64,000 bases of DNA from Aselliscus stoliczkanus (lineage: Eukaryota > Chordata > Mammalia > Chiroptera > Hipposideridae). The stretch covers positions 82,354,687-82,418,686 of the forward strand of contig CM066732.1 of assembly GCA_033961575.1 (NCBI GenBank), in the 5' to 3' direction. The position numbers and the translations under genes were made by a program. The notes under the pieces are model-generated. The model did no database searches. It had not been told where the DNA came from and was given only the letters and a program-made list of their open reading frames with translations. This document shows, piece by piece, positions 33,168-45,386 of the stretch (position 1 is the stretch's first letter; the number at the start of each line of letters is the position of its first letter).

Positions 33168-34320
33168 TATGATGAAATTAAACTTTATAGTTACCCTTAC
33201 CTGTCTCATTTATTTTTCTCATTAAAGCAAGATGTTCTGTGTCTCTCAATTTCCAGACCATCTTCTTTCATGCAGCAAAATAAAGCTCAGTTCCATAACT
33301 TTGTTTTCTATAAACAATGTATAAAATGGGTCTCTCTCTTTCAATGATTAAAAACATTTTTTTTTTTAATCAAATCTTCTCTGTTTCAGGTATTGTTGGC
33401 TCACTTCTAGGTCTAGACCCATTGTCAATACCTTTACAGGTTTAAGGCAGTATTCCTTATAAGTGTGTATGTTTTTGATTCTCCTTTAAAATCTGAACTG
33501 ACAGAATAGTAATCTATATGGTTATGGTAATGTTTTTGGCTGTTTGTTTTTTCTTTTAATATTTCTTAGATCTTTTAATTTTTTAGCAAACATTTACCTA
33601 TCTTCAATCTATCTCTTTTTATTATTTCAATCCATGGTGTGATGCCTATTATTTCTGTGAAGTGCCTAACATATTTCCTGAAGTTCATATATCTGATTGT
33701 ACATCCTAATTCCTATTTTTCTGTAATAATGATCACTTTGTGCCAATAATCCAGATCCATGCTCTAACTATGCATTAGTAATTGTTCATTAATAATGCAG
33801 AACAGATCTTCAAACTCTTAACTTTTAAGCCAGGCAAATAATAAAGTATTAATTATTCTGCTTTAATTGAATAAAATATCCACTCAAAATGTGGATCAGA
33901 TTTTCTCCTTTAATATGTATGTTTCTCTTCCTTGATAAAATTTTGCTAAGCTGTGATTTCCATCACTCTAGTAATCATTGCTTCAAAACAACAGCATAGA
34001 AAGTTTATTTCTTGCACAAATAAGCTTGGTAATGAGGAGTCTTCTGCTCCATGTAGTCATTCAAGACACAAGGCTGATAGCATCTCTACTACTGGAATGT
34101 CATAATTCACTGTGTGCATATCTTCAATGTTCTGTCTCAGAAATGTTACATACCACTTCTGTCCATAATCTGTTTCCAAGAACCAGGCATATAGTCTGCC
34201 TAATTGCACTTATTAGGATATAAATGAGATATTTGGTAAGTATTATTTTCCCTGCCTGGATTTGTGGATTGCATCTATGTACTTCCTTACATCCAACTTT
34301 TTTGAATAAAATTGTTTCTT
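33168..34320. other. Unassigned AT-rich DNA
   Basis: T-rich. An 81-codon frame at 33978-34223 has no motif. Confidence 0.5.
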
Positions 34321-34336
34321 AAAAGCAACAGTCCTT

Positions 34337-34469
34337 GGTGGTGCATGGAGAACTGACTCTGGGTGGTGAACACACAATGCAATACATAGAGGATGTATTA
34401 TGGAATTGTATACTTGAGACTCCTATAATTTTACTAACCAATAATGTCACCCCAATAAAGTTAATTTAA
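34337..34469 (+). mobile_element. Very short L1 3' end, sense
   Basis: Flanked by AAAAGCAACAGTCCTT (34321-34336) and AAAAGCAACAGCCTT (34470-34484). It contains only the last about 130 bases of L1: GACTCTGGGTGGTGAACACAC ... TGTCACCCCAATAAAGTTAATTT. It is the same 3' end as the antisense 18377-18506. Confidence 0.9.
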
Positions 34470-34485
34470 AAAAGCAACAGCCTTA

Positions 34486-36239
34486 TTACAATTATGAGTC
34501 CTAGTCTATTGAATTTCTGGTATAGCCATGAGAAAATATCTACCTACTCTTATTAAAATACCAGATCTTCACTTTATTTGGGTAATTTAGGTAAACAGTT
34601 AGTGAAGCTCTAATATCAATATCTTTATATCTCTACATATACTTCCTATATAGCCTCTCTATAATGATTATTTATATGACATCCATCTGTCCTTCTTTAC
34701 AAAATCTAGTTTGTGTTTTGTTTGAGAATTCTCCCCTCTGATATTTCAGTTTAAATTGTTTTGATCAGATAAGAATGTTTTGCTAACTACATATTCTGAA
34801 TACTGTAAGATCCAATGTCTTCGACAGTGAGAAATTTAAAATCCTATTTTTAACTTCTATGCGCAGCCATCTGTTCAGTGCTCATAAATATGTGTTCTTT
34901 CAATTTCTAGCCTTCGATCGCAAGTAGTGAATATTCCACATATGTTCCCAAATGCTTCTATTTACCATTGTATTTACTAATTTGCTCATCAATATCACTA
35001 CAAAGACAGTCAAGTTTTCTTATTTATTTATCCTTCAATGTATTAGCTAATTTAGCAAATGTTTCAGAGATTATAATGGTGTTAGTTAGTATAATCTTCC
35101 CACTATAGTTGATTGAATACACACATTTATTTTGTTATCTAATGAAACTTCACCAACCCAACAATAATGTGAAATTTTAAGTTATTAACCCACAAAAGTG
35201 AGAAGAAAGAGAAAATCAATCACACAAACACTAGCATCACAGTTATGGAAACTGGGAAGCACATAAATGATTGGAAATACTAACATAACCAAGAAATTTG
35301 ATCATAAATCCATAAAGGGGCAATTCAGATCCAATTTAATTTTCTTTTCCATAGAATCCTGAACCACTAGGCAACTCTAGACATGGGGTGAAGGATAGGA
35401 AGACTATATTCAGGAGGATTAACTAAAAACCTACCCAAGAATCACTAGTAACCAAATCCCTTTCTCTGTTTTGCTCAACAAGGTGATTTCTTGTCCCCCC
35501 ATTTTGCAAAACAACTATCTATTCTGTGAATGAAAAATTAAAAGGAATAAGTAATAACAGAGTCTCATTATAGACAAACTAGGCACCATACTTCACACTG
35601 AAGAAAAATATGAGCATGCGTATAAAGGTTGCTGGCATATAATCAGCACCCTTCCTTCCCTGGTTCCTTGGATTACCAAAACATGGGAGCCAGGTTTTTA
35701 CTCTTCAAGAAAAAGAAATATTTAAAGAGTCTTCTATGAGGAATCTTAATATGCTAAGAGAAGAGATAAAGAAAAAGAAAGAAGGTGGGGGAAAGGGAGA
35801 GACAGGAAAAGGAAAGAAAGCCTATAATAGCACATCCTCAACTAAAATATCCAATTATATCACCCATAATAAAGCTCATATCTGCATTTTCCACTCACAT
35901 GCTCAGTACTTTCACTAGCTTTATAGTGTCGCAGTCTTAAATATGAGCAAACAACAAAAGATAACTAGGGAGATTTAAAAAGCCACTAATGTGAAAGATG
36001 CTGACCAAAATAAACAAAAAAGAAAGAAAACATTTGAGAAAAATGACTACGTATGGAGGGAAAAAACAATAAAATCCACCAGAAAGATAAGAGAAAATGC
36101 AGAAACTGTGAAACAAGAAAAGGTTTCCTTGGCAAAGAACATTCAGCAAATTAAAAGGATGTTTTGGACATTAATATTTTGGTATCAGTGTTAAAACCTC
36201 AATAGTAAGTATTGGAAGAAAATGCAAAAGATATCTCCT
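34486..36239. other. Unassigned DNA
   Basis: AT-rich. A purine-rich stretch at 35750-35820 (GAAGGTGGGGGAAAGGGAGAGACAGG) gives a lysine-rich frame but no motif. Confidence 0.5.
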
Positions 36240-36740
36240 AGAAATTATTGCAAAGAGGCAAAGGAGATGAATTGTAGGAGAGAAAAGAGCAAACATTAGA
36301 GAGCCATTCCAAAAGGCCCAAATAACATTCAAATAGCTGGGCTTCTCGTTAGAAGAAAAAGAAAGAAAAAAATGTAAGGGAATACATTAAAACATTCATA
36401 AAGATAATTTCTCAGAACTCTGGGACCCAAGGTCTAGATTGAAGGCTCCCACCAATTGTTGTGCTCAAGCAAGACAGCCCTCACTAAGGCACATCATTCT
36501 GAAATTTCTGAAAACTGGGTACAGAGAGAAGCTCCTGAAAGACTCTAGATTAAAAATAAAAAAAAAGTCACATGCAAAAGATCAAGAATCAAAATGGCAT
36601 TATTTCTCTACAACACTGTTCTATACCTACCTACTATTCTATAATGACCCATATTATCAATTAAGTATATCTGGAAAATAAAGTACAAAAATTTACCTGC
36701 AAATGCCTTTTCTAAGAAACAGCAGAAAACTACAGGGAAA
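36240..36740 (+). mobile_element. Ancient L1/HAL1-like segment, sense
   Basis: TTTCTCAGAACT, GATTGAAGGCTCCCACC, CTAAGGCACATCATTCTGAAATTTCTGAAAACTGGG, AAGCTCCTGAAAGACTC, TCACATGCAAAAGATCAAGAATCAAAATGGC and TATCTGGAAAATAAAGT follow the order of an L1/HAL1 ORF-region consensus. The frame is broken, and an 80-codon part at 36439-36681 is a remnant. Confidence 0.6.
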
Positions 36741-38360
36741 CAAAAAACTCAGTTGCTAAATTGCACTTCAGAATATTTATTTAGGAACAAAGTAAGTATG
36801 TAAGGTATTTTACTAATCTCTTCAATCCGAATTTATGTCTAGCTTTTGGGGTTTGTTTTTGAAATCTCAAGGTTGCATGAAGGTAACAACAGTATAAACG
36901 GCACCTTTGCCTTTTCTATGTATCTCACTTGTAAGATTTTTTTGACTTCAGTATATATACTTAAACAAAACTATTTAAATAAATATGAGTTCTTGATGGT
37001 CCTCTAAGTTCACTTCAATTAGAAAAGTTCATTAATGTTTTTTGCAGCAGAATTTAACTAAGCAGCTCCCAAAGTTTCTGAAAGAGGTTCACTGTAGTGT
37101 CTCCTCAACACTAGATTGTCTAGAACACATTAGTAAGATGGAAGATAAAGTAGTTTTGTTGGATTTCTCAAAACTGTTTGCACACAGTTCACGCTAAGTT
37201 ATGATTACAATGACACACTTATTTTGTCGCAAAATACCATGAGTGAGTCTCCTTTATTTATTTAATTTTTTTGTACTTGATATCAGGCAATCATGTAGAA
37301 GTGTAGAATATTGTTGATGGGAATTTTCTTTTGACTATCAGTACAATGTGAGACCAAGGAGAGCAATGAATTTGTTTGTCTCCCTCTCTGGCATCTGGAA
37401 CAGGGCCTAACAAATTATACACACAGTCAATAACTATGAATAGATGCAATAATGGACAAATCAATCAAGGACAGACAGAGAGGAGTGATGCAAGAGGCCT
37501 CAGGATGATGTGGAGGCGGGAATCCAAGGATGATAACGGTACTCACGTCCAGGGCATTCAGATTATAATAGGCGAGCTGATTCTAAAACAGGCTTTTTCA
37601 TAAAGATTAAATTGATAGACTATCTGATGCACCAAATTGTCTTGAGAGATGATATAGGTAGTAGGCAAAAGTTTGGGTTGAATTAGAGACATGCACATAT
37701 GAAAACCAAGCTAACAAGAAGGCCAAATTAATGCCAGAAAAAAATAATAAAAGAGTAGAGAAAATGGGAAAGGAAAGGGCTGAGCACATATTTTCCATAA
37801 TGCTCCAAAACTAAATAACAATAACAAAAACAAAGAACAGAAAAACATTAATAATAGAAAGCCATTATCTGGAGACATTGCTAAAAGAAATAGAAGCAAT
37901 TGCTGTTAGGAGAGAATTGCAGTGGGATGCTGTTTTTCCAAAAAAAAAAAAAAAAAACCTGTAGAACTATCGGACACATTTTACTATGGACAAGTAAAAT
38001 TGATGAAAGTAAAAATGAATAAATAAACAAATAAGTAGAAGAGGACTGATGGCTTGAGGGTGGCTTTTGCCAGGTACATGCTGCCACCTATTATCCCACA
38101 GGCAAGTGCCTACTTCCATCTTCCTTTGGAACCAACAGTAGTTATCTTTTCTTCCTAAGGTTAACAACATGATTCTTTCAACCTTCTCATGACTGCAAAA
38201 TCTCATTATTGTTTCAGTAGAAATTGAAGGGCTAGTTCTTTTTTATTTTAAAAACTTCTTATAATTTGTGAGGAATCTATACTACTTCTTGACTCTAGTG
38301 TTTCTACCTTTTCTCATAATTTTTCATTTTTTATGCTGCTGAGGATTATCATTAACTTTT
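36741..38360. other. Mostly unassigned; weak L2 end near 37355
   Basis: At 37360-37450 TTTGTCTCCCTCTCTGGCATCTGGAACAGGGCCTAACAA resembles an L2 3' end in sense. The rest is unassigned, with an A-run near 37939-37957. Confidence 0.45.
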
Positions 38361-38362
38361 TT

Positions 38363-38515
38363 TTTTTTTTTTTTTTTTTTTTTAGCTGAGCCATCCTGCC
38401 ACCTGTTGGCAGCTCAACGGCAACTCAGCTCGGGCTGGCCTCGAACAGCTGTTGCTCAGAGCTCAGTTCGCACTCTTGAGTGAGCTCTTAACCAACTGAG
38501 CCACTCGGCCGGCCC
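38363..38515 (-). repeat. Truncated multi-head tRNA SINE
   Basis: Target duplication TATCATTAACTTTTTT on both sides (38347 and 38516 onward). On the minus strand, head GGCCGGCCGAGTGGCTCAGTTGG, a first unit, then GCCAACAGGTGGCAGGATGGCTCAGC starts a second tRNA-like unit that ends straight in poly-A. It looks like the trimer of 11667-12187 stopped inside its second unit. Confidence 0.85.
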
Positions 38516-38529
38516 TATCATTAACTTTT

Positions 38530-39559
38530 TTAGTATAGCATTCTTCCTGGATTCCATTCTGAATTATTTTTGTATCCAGTCTAGAAACTTTGTTACCTTT
38601 TAAATTTGTTTTGTATCAAGATAAAACTTCCTTCCAAATCTACTAATTGATAATAATCTCAAGGAGGAATAAAAGCATTGTACCTAAATTTCAAGTAGCT
38701 GAAATGAATAACTGGCTGCACATACTTTCTGGGGTTCAAGATTTCAAATCTCTCCTCCTTATGTTTTTCTTCCAAGGAGGTTACATGCATGATACATTAA
38801 GAAATATCATCGTTCAATCTTATCATCCTTACATTCACCTCTGTATGTCCAGATTTGCTAAAGTCTAGTCTCACTATTTTTAATTGCTCAATTAGTGTTC
38901 CTTTATTTCTTTTTCTATCCTAAAAATATCTTTCTAACTCACCCAGTAATTATCTAATGAGCTGGTAATACTTAAATCGTGTAGCCACTTTTCCCCTAAC
39001 CTTCCTTGACTTGATTTCTCGATGACATTTAACACTAGTAACCATTCCCTTTTATTTAAATTCTCACTTCATAATTTCCAGGACACTGGTTTTTTTCTTG
39101 CCACTATAGTTATTTATACTGAGTATCTTTGCTGGCTCTTTTTCTATTTTACTTAACTCCTTATCGTTAACCTCTACTTTTTAAAATTTATTATTTATTT
39201 ATTTTTGCTAAATGGTCTCACCTATCTCCACAGCTCTAGCTGCCACATACATTTTATTTACCCTCTTGTCTGTACCTCAAAGCCAAGGGTTTCTCATTAC
39301 TTACAGGTAAGAATTTGGCTAACAGAATCCTCATTATCAATTCATCATTTTACCCAGACTTCTCTTCTTTCTATGCTCTTTATCCTGTTACGGAATACTT
39401 CAGATGAGAGTATTCTGATCTGCTTTTTATCCCTTCACAAACTCTTTTCAGGGCCCTATACCCTATCAAGACTTAGTCTTATGTTTTTCTATATCTTCAC
39501 CTTTCCATTCCTAAGGCAGATGCTTGAACGTTCTATCTTAAGAGAGACATATAATTGGT
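38530..39559. other. Unassigned DNA, T-rich
   Basis: Includes the longest unexplained plus frame here, 132 codons at 39205-39603, with hydrophobic composition driven by TTT/CTT codons and no motif. Its end overlaps a MIR, which argues against a gene. Confidence 0.45.
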
Positions 39560-39675
39560 ATGTCTCAACACCAATTAGTGGAATACTTAAGCAACTTATT
39601 TAATCTCTTTAAGTCTCAGTCTCCTTAAACAGATAAGTCTGTAAAATGGAGATAGTAATAAGTCATCAGATAAAG
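39560..39675 (+). repeat. MIR SINE fragment, sense
   Basis: AAGCAACTTATTTAATCTCTTTAAGTCTCAGTCTCCTTAAACAG, then TCTGTAAAATGGAGATAGTAATAAG. This is the clear MIR core signature. Confidence 0.8.
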
Positions 39676-39682
39676 TGTTAAT

Positions 39683-39683
<1 letters not shown>

Positions 39684-39715
<32 letters not shown>
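39684..39715. repeat. (AT)n microsatellite
   Basis: About 15 AT units directly behind the MIR. Confidence 0.95.
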
Positions 39716-39718
<3 letters not shown>

Positions 39719-42700
39719 TTAGCTCATTTCTGAAACTAATACTACTTTTATTTTTAAGGAGGTAGAAGATTAGCAAAGATCTTTGTAAAATCAAGAGTGT
39801 AAAGAAAGAAAAGAGAAATAAGAAAACATTAGTGTGATTTAGAATTGGTTGTAAATTCATTGTTTGTAGAACATTTGATTATGTTCTTTTATCATTAATT
39901 TGTGGCTCTGACCAGGATTTTTCTCACCTTCTCTGGCCTTAATTTTCACATAATATTTATAATTTATTTTCTGCTCTTTGAGGAACATTATAAAATTAGT
40001 TTTTTTGCAGGTATTTTGTAGGTAATATTTTTAAATAGTGCTTGGGTAACTTTTATAACAGTTGCATCTCTACAGATTAGACTGGAAAGTGAATTTCTGT
40101 CAAACAAATCAGATTTTCATACTGAATTCTGATTTAATTCAGGGATGTGTTCCCACCTTGCTGATGACAATGTGCTGTGGAAGATGCCAAGATTACAGCT
40201 TTAGCTATCATCAGCACAAATCAGGAAGAGTCAGCGATACAAGCATCAGCTCTTCACATAACATTTTCCTTTTTTTGCAGGATGCAACAGATGTGAACAG
40301 CAGGGAAACAACTTTTATGTCTCTAGCAGAATTCCATTAATTTAAGTCTTCAGAAAGCACATTCCAACTTTGTTATTTTCTAATTCTTTTTGGCAAATAT
40401 CTATAATGCGCATTGCCAAATATTGGAAATATACAGGAATATATTCCACCAAAAAGTATATGCTAAGGAAAATTATCTTTAAATTCCTCCATTATAAAGA
40501 AATCAATTTAAACACAGGAAAATCAATATTCATGAAAAATTAGATTGTTCTAAATATCAGATTTATTTTAATTTTAATTGTGGCTAAAAAGATACCTTTT
40601 TTATATAATTCTGTTTGACAGTGCATTTTCATATTAATTATCTATTGGAAAGAAAAGAATGCCAAGAGGTACATACTCTAAATGTTTATGTACATGCCAG
40701 TTTGGCTTACTTTTTCTCTCAGCTCATGTATTTTAATTGAAATTGGTTCATCCTTCCCAAAATATTAACGGGAAAAGCTACAGTTAAACTAACGAAATGG
40801 TGCTTGAAGGCTCTGTAACTTTTAGCAATCCTTAAACATTTTAAGCTACTCTAAAAAACAAACAAAAAAAGAAGCAGAAATACTGAATGTTCTGCCCACA
40901 CATAAGCATACGGACCTCCCCAGTGTCTCAAATCAGAGGAAATTTTTCATCTTACTCCACAGCTTCAGTTAATGCATGTAATAGAAATGGATATTAAAAA
41001 TCTATTCTCATTTATTGTAATATGAATGCAAGCGGAGAAAACAGTAAAAACCTGCAGCATCTGCATATTTCCTAGCACTTGGTTTGTGTGAGAGTAGGAA
41101 TTATTTATGGACATTCTACACAGCTCTAATATTAAAAGGGCTACAAGTCTTTCTCCATCAAGAACTGCAGGTTTTAAAATGTACTATAGAGATTCCCATG
41201 AATTAACCTTCTTAAAGGTAAAAAGAGAAAAGTCTGCTTTCCATGGATTAAAAAGGAATTAGATGTGTGATGTTAAAATAATAAATCTTTTATTACGCAT
41301 TTTTTATATTCATTTACCACGTGACTTTATTAAAATGAAATGGAGGTTGTTATCATTAGTAGAAGAGATCAGACACAAAAATACTCTGACATTCCAGAAT
41401 CACTGAACTCTTGCATTTATGTCTGTAGTTCTGTGCTATTTGTTCTCCACATAGACAGAAGCATATGAAAACAGGAAAGTAATAAGGTTTTCAAAATTCT
41501 AGCCTAAACTTTTAAAAATATGCTGCAGATAGTCAAGTTCATATTCTTTTAATTAAGGAGTATGTTCCCTGGCCTCCTGGAATAAAAGGTAGTTAAACTA
41601 CCTTTTCTGCTTTTCACTGATTATAAACTAGGTCAATTTCTATATTCTCATTCTAATCACCAGTGTTACTCACTTATTATTATTATTATTTTTTTTCATC
41701 TTGAATTCCAGGACTCTATACAATATTATCAAAAAGAAATCTGCTTAATCTCTTATGCTCAGGGACAGTCATGTTTCTATTAAATAAAAAAAGACCTGAG
41801 TAAGCCGGTAAGCCTTCCATGTTTATTCATGGAGTTGAGTATTTGTATACCAATATCATTTTCAAAAGGAATAAGCTAGACATCTATGTAAAATGGGATA
41901 TGAAAAAATGGAAAAGGTAAGTGAAATATATATTCTCAGTACTAGAAACTATATAGCTGGGAAGGAGCAGCAACCTTGAAAAAAGGAGATTCTTTTCATC
42001 CAGATTATAAAAACCCAAGCAGATTGCCAAATACTTTAGAGGTCTCAGAAGAGGGTGGGCACATATCCGTAGTATTAAAATCTCAGTTTTCCATGGTTCT
42101 TAACAAAGAGTAACTTCATTCACGGTAAATATCAACCTCGGGGGAAACTCCATGATATGGTATTAGAATGGAAGGAAGACTTGCCAATCATAACATTGTC
42201 CACCTGTATAAACTTTATATTATATAGTATACCCTTTTTACTTGGCATAGGCAATACAGTTATGAAATACAGATTCAGACTCTTTCAAGATATAGTCCAG
42301 GGGGTAAAATATTTGGAAGAGTAACAAAAATACAGTACAAAGCATTTTGGGAACTTTTGCATACCAACTTCTTTTCCTCAATTCAACACAAAAAATAAAC
42401 TCCATGTGCAACTATAGGGCATTCTCCTCAGGTTTTACTGCCTCCATATAATCAGTTACCCCAAATGGCCCTACTTCAAGCTGTCAGCGTGTATAGACAG
42501 CTATCTAAACAGATTTCAGCCTTGGTCTCTATAGTTGTACTATAAGGCAAATTCTGGATGATATTCTCATAAAATATCATCTGAAGAATGATGTAGGTTC
42601 AGTGTGTGATCTTGAACTAGCATGTACCTGTTTTGAAGGCAAGTTACCCACACTGCCCATCTTTACCCCTTATGTAGTCATGTCCCTATTTAACAAGGAC

Positions 42701-42741
42701 AACGGAAATATTTAGGTTGACTTTAGTATAAATAAACTCAC
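39716..42741. other. Repeat-poor AT-rich DNA, about 3 kb
   Basis: No transposon end, SINE, LTR or long microsatellite was recognised. There is a pyrimidine run plus AG (CCTTTTTTTGCAGG) at about 40268-40281, which looks like a splice acceptor, but the frame behind it is short and no partner exon was found. This could be regulatory or neutral sequence. Confidence 0.45.
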
Positions 42742-42750
42742 TAAATAAAA

Positions 42751-42781
<31 letters not shown>

Positions 42782-42799
42782 ATAGATAAATAAATAAAC
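42742..42799. repeat. (AAAT)n short tandem repeat
   Basis: About 14 AAAT units, with one GATA interruption near the end. Confidence 0.95.
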
Positions 42800-43043
42800 T
42801 AAATTGGTAGAAACATATGTGCAATGTAAATTTGGAACAGAATTATATATACATTTAATAGACAAATAAACATGTATTTGAAGAGTGTTTCAAATCATAT
42901 TTGACATTTGCAGGATTAAAGTAAACATAGGCAAAGTATTAGTGTGTTTGCTTCTAGAATGAGCACACTGGATTTGATAGTTCATAGTACAATTTCAGCT
43001 TTAACTTTCTATAATTCTCTAATTTTGTATTTTCAAAATGCAA

Positions 43044-43100
<57 letters not shown>

Positions 43101-44017
43101 TAATAAGCAAAGCCTAAAGTCACCATAATTTGTAGTTAATCTTCTGAATCCAAAGTTTTGGAAGATATAGTTCACAACTGGACATTTTAGCTGTTTACCC
43201 CATACTTTAATTTTAGTCATTGTTGCCAAAAAGTTGACCTTTACTAAGCAATGGCTCCATTTCTCACCTGGAGGCCAGAGCCTCACTTTCTTTCCACAAA
43301 TACTTGTATTGATTAAATCCAATGTTTCCAATGATAAGCCTCCTGATCTAAAGAAGTTCTATGTTTTGTTAAATAATTTATAGGTGTGCCTTTTTTTATT
43401 GTGAAACTCCTTTGCTAAACTAGTTCCTTCCAGAAGAGTCTATATTTATATATTGTTTTGGCACTGGTGCTATATCACCTTAAAGTTATTTTTTCAGTCA
43501 TAATGAAACAAGTAGCTCCATGTAAAATGCATTCATAAGTAGAACTTTAAAAAATCTCAAGTAACAAGTCAAAAGTAAAACAAATAGACTTACTCATTTA
43601 AGAGAGAAGATGAAAATAATGTAGAACTTTTCCTTTTTTCATCCTTGCTCTGCTTTGATTACTACTGCTTCCTCTGCTCAATGACTCTAACAAAACCAGA
43701 TATGACAAAGATGTAATTTGTGCAAACTTATTTGTGTCTCTCATGTAAATGAAAACCCATAAGCAAATATTGTATAAAATGGAAACACATAGAATAATAT
43801 AAAATAGTATAAAAACCAAATATAGTTGGAATAATTGTAAAACTATGTTGGATATACGTTGATCTGGGAGTCTTTTGTAAATATGAGTGGATAAAATGGT
43901 GATAGGAAGTTCCTTCTTGAGAGATGAATTTTTAGTATTGTAAGTGAAATAACAAATACTCAATGAATATCCATAGAATTAATCATAGTTGCATCTCTCT
44001 CTAGGAATCAAGCTGGC
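42800..44017. other. Unassigned DNA with (TA)n at 43046-43098
   Basis: About 26 TA units, the longest pure TA run in the window. The 125-codon minus frame at 42954-43331 crosses it and is therefore not credible. A 121-codon minus frame at 43598-43963 has no motif. Confidence 0.6.
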
Positions 44018-44023
44018 ATTTTT

Positions 44024-44689
44024 TGTCACATTATAGCCTGTTTGTCTGCCCCCATGCACCTCTCCATAAAGACAGATCATAACTTCAATATTATGCTTAC
44101 TGTATATATCTCTGTTTGGTACCAAAAGATGGCCAGTTAGTCAATGATGGATAAGATCCCACAAGATGGACAACCCAAGCCAAACATGGTCGCATGGATG
44201 CCTGTGGGTGCCCGTGGGTGCCAATGGGTACCAGTGGGTGCAATAGGAGTTGACAGAAATAGGGCGTGAACCCCTGCTTCAGGGTCTGACAGAGTGCCTG
44301 TGAAATGACCTATTGATATGATAACCTCTGTCCTCCACGTAATCCTATCAGTGAGTTTTGGCATTAGAGGTTTCTGTCTCTTAGGGAGGTTCATGTAAGC
44401 AGATCTTGGGACTTTCAGTAATGGCAGCCTGCAGGCATGGGTGATTTGGCCTGGAGATTAATTTTTGGGTGTGAGACACACAGATCTCAGAAGATACTTT
44501 GATCCTTTCATGTGTAAGAGAATAAAAGGAACAGTCAAGCCTGATTCAGGGCTCTTTGTCCTAGAGTCACTGAGTCCCCTGGTTAGCACTGCTTTTGAAC
44601 TATCCTTTGTCTCTTGTCTATATTTTTCCGTTTCTCAACCCCCGCCATGCCTTCCGAATGCCCATGGCCCTGTCATGCGGGACACGACA
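44024..44689 (+). mobile_element. Solo LTR, copy 2, with perfect 6-base duplication
   Basis: Starts TGTCACATTATAGCCTG and ends GGGACACGACA. Flanked by ATTTTT at 44018-44023 and 44690-44695. AATAAA at 44521-44526. A 6-base duplication fits beta-type (class II) retroviruses. It aligns with 6773-7646 but lacks the LINE insert there, and has its own four-unit 10-base repeat at 44201-44242 (CCxxTGGGTx type). No viral gene is attached. Confidence 0.9.
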
Positions 44690-44888
44690 ATTTTTAGTAC
44701 AAATATACAAAAAAAAATGTACTAGAATTGAAGTCATTTTCAGATGATGCCACCACCCTTGAATAAAAATTTAGAGTCAGGGCAGATAAAGTTATATACG
44801 AGGTCTGACAATTAAGTTCGTGAATTCATCCTAGAAGAAGTGCTACATGCCTTATTGCTGAATTATCACTATGGTCACCTTCGAAGAA

Positions 44889-45044
44889 CAGTAATGCCTT
44901 AGTTTACGAGCATAATTCATTCCAGAAACAAACTACTTGTATTGCAAGACATTGCTCATCTACCACATTAAAAGGTATTAGAAATGTTTGCTCGTCTTTC
45001 AGAACACTCGCAAACCACGTTACTCGCAATCCAAGATTTTACTG
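44889..45044 (+). mobile_element. TA-flanked MITE, copy 2 (156 bp), inside mariner
   Basis: CAGTAATGCCTTAG ... CCAAGATTTTACTG. The right flank is TA (45045-45046). The left flank is AA, best read as a mutated TA, because the mariner phrase CGAAG-TACTC is split there. It must be younger than the mariner insertion. Confidence 0.9.
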
Positions 45045-45170
45045 TACTCTCCTTTGGAAGCTATGCACCAATGTCAGCGCCTAGCCCACTCTTCAAAGCA
45101 ATTTTGGAACTCTTTTTCTGGAATGGCCATCAGAACTCTCATTGTATTACCCTTGATGTCCTCAATGTCA

Positions 45171-45386
45171 TCAAAGTATCCTTCCTTTCAATATTTCCTT
45201 CATCTTCAGGTAAAGAAAGAAGTCATTGGAAGTCAGATCAGGTGAATAGGAAGGGTGTTCCAATACAGTTATTTGTTTACTGACTAAAAACTCCCTCACC
45301 GACAGTGCCGTGTGAGCTGGTGAATTGTCGTGATGACAAGAGCCATGAATTGTTGGCGAAAAGTTCAGATCGTCTAACTTTTTCAT
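45171..45386 (-). pseudogene. Mariner transposase remnant, C-terminal catalytic part
   Basis: About 71 codons are open. They keep the motif HHDNSPAHTALSVREFL and PSYSPDLTSNDFFLYLK. The two aspartates are 34 residues apart, the DD34D spacing of mariner transposases. A transposase cuts and rejoins transposon DNA at TA sites. The N-terminal DNA-binding part and the first catalytic aspartate are missing, so it cannot be active. Compared with remembered mariner wording (PYSPDLAPCDFFLF), several positions have decayed. Confidence 0.85.

Noticed and set aside
35750..35820. Purine-rich stretch as possible triplex or quadruplex site
   Set aside because: The G-runs are too few and too far apart for the standard pattern. 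It is simply GA-rich.
39205..39603. 132-codon plus-strand frame
   Set aside because: Codon content follows T- and C-rich DNA, there is no motif, and it ends inside a MIR.
42954..43331. 125-codon minus-strand frame
   Set aside because: Its centre is the (TA)n tract, giving an Ile-Tyr run. There is no motif on either side.
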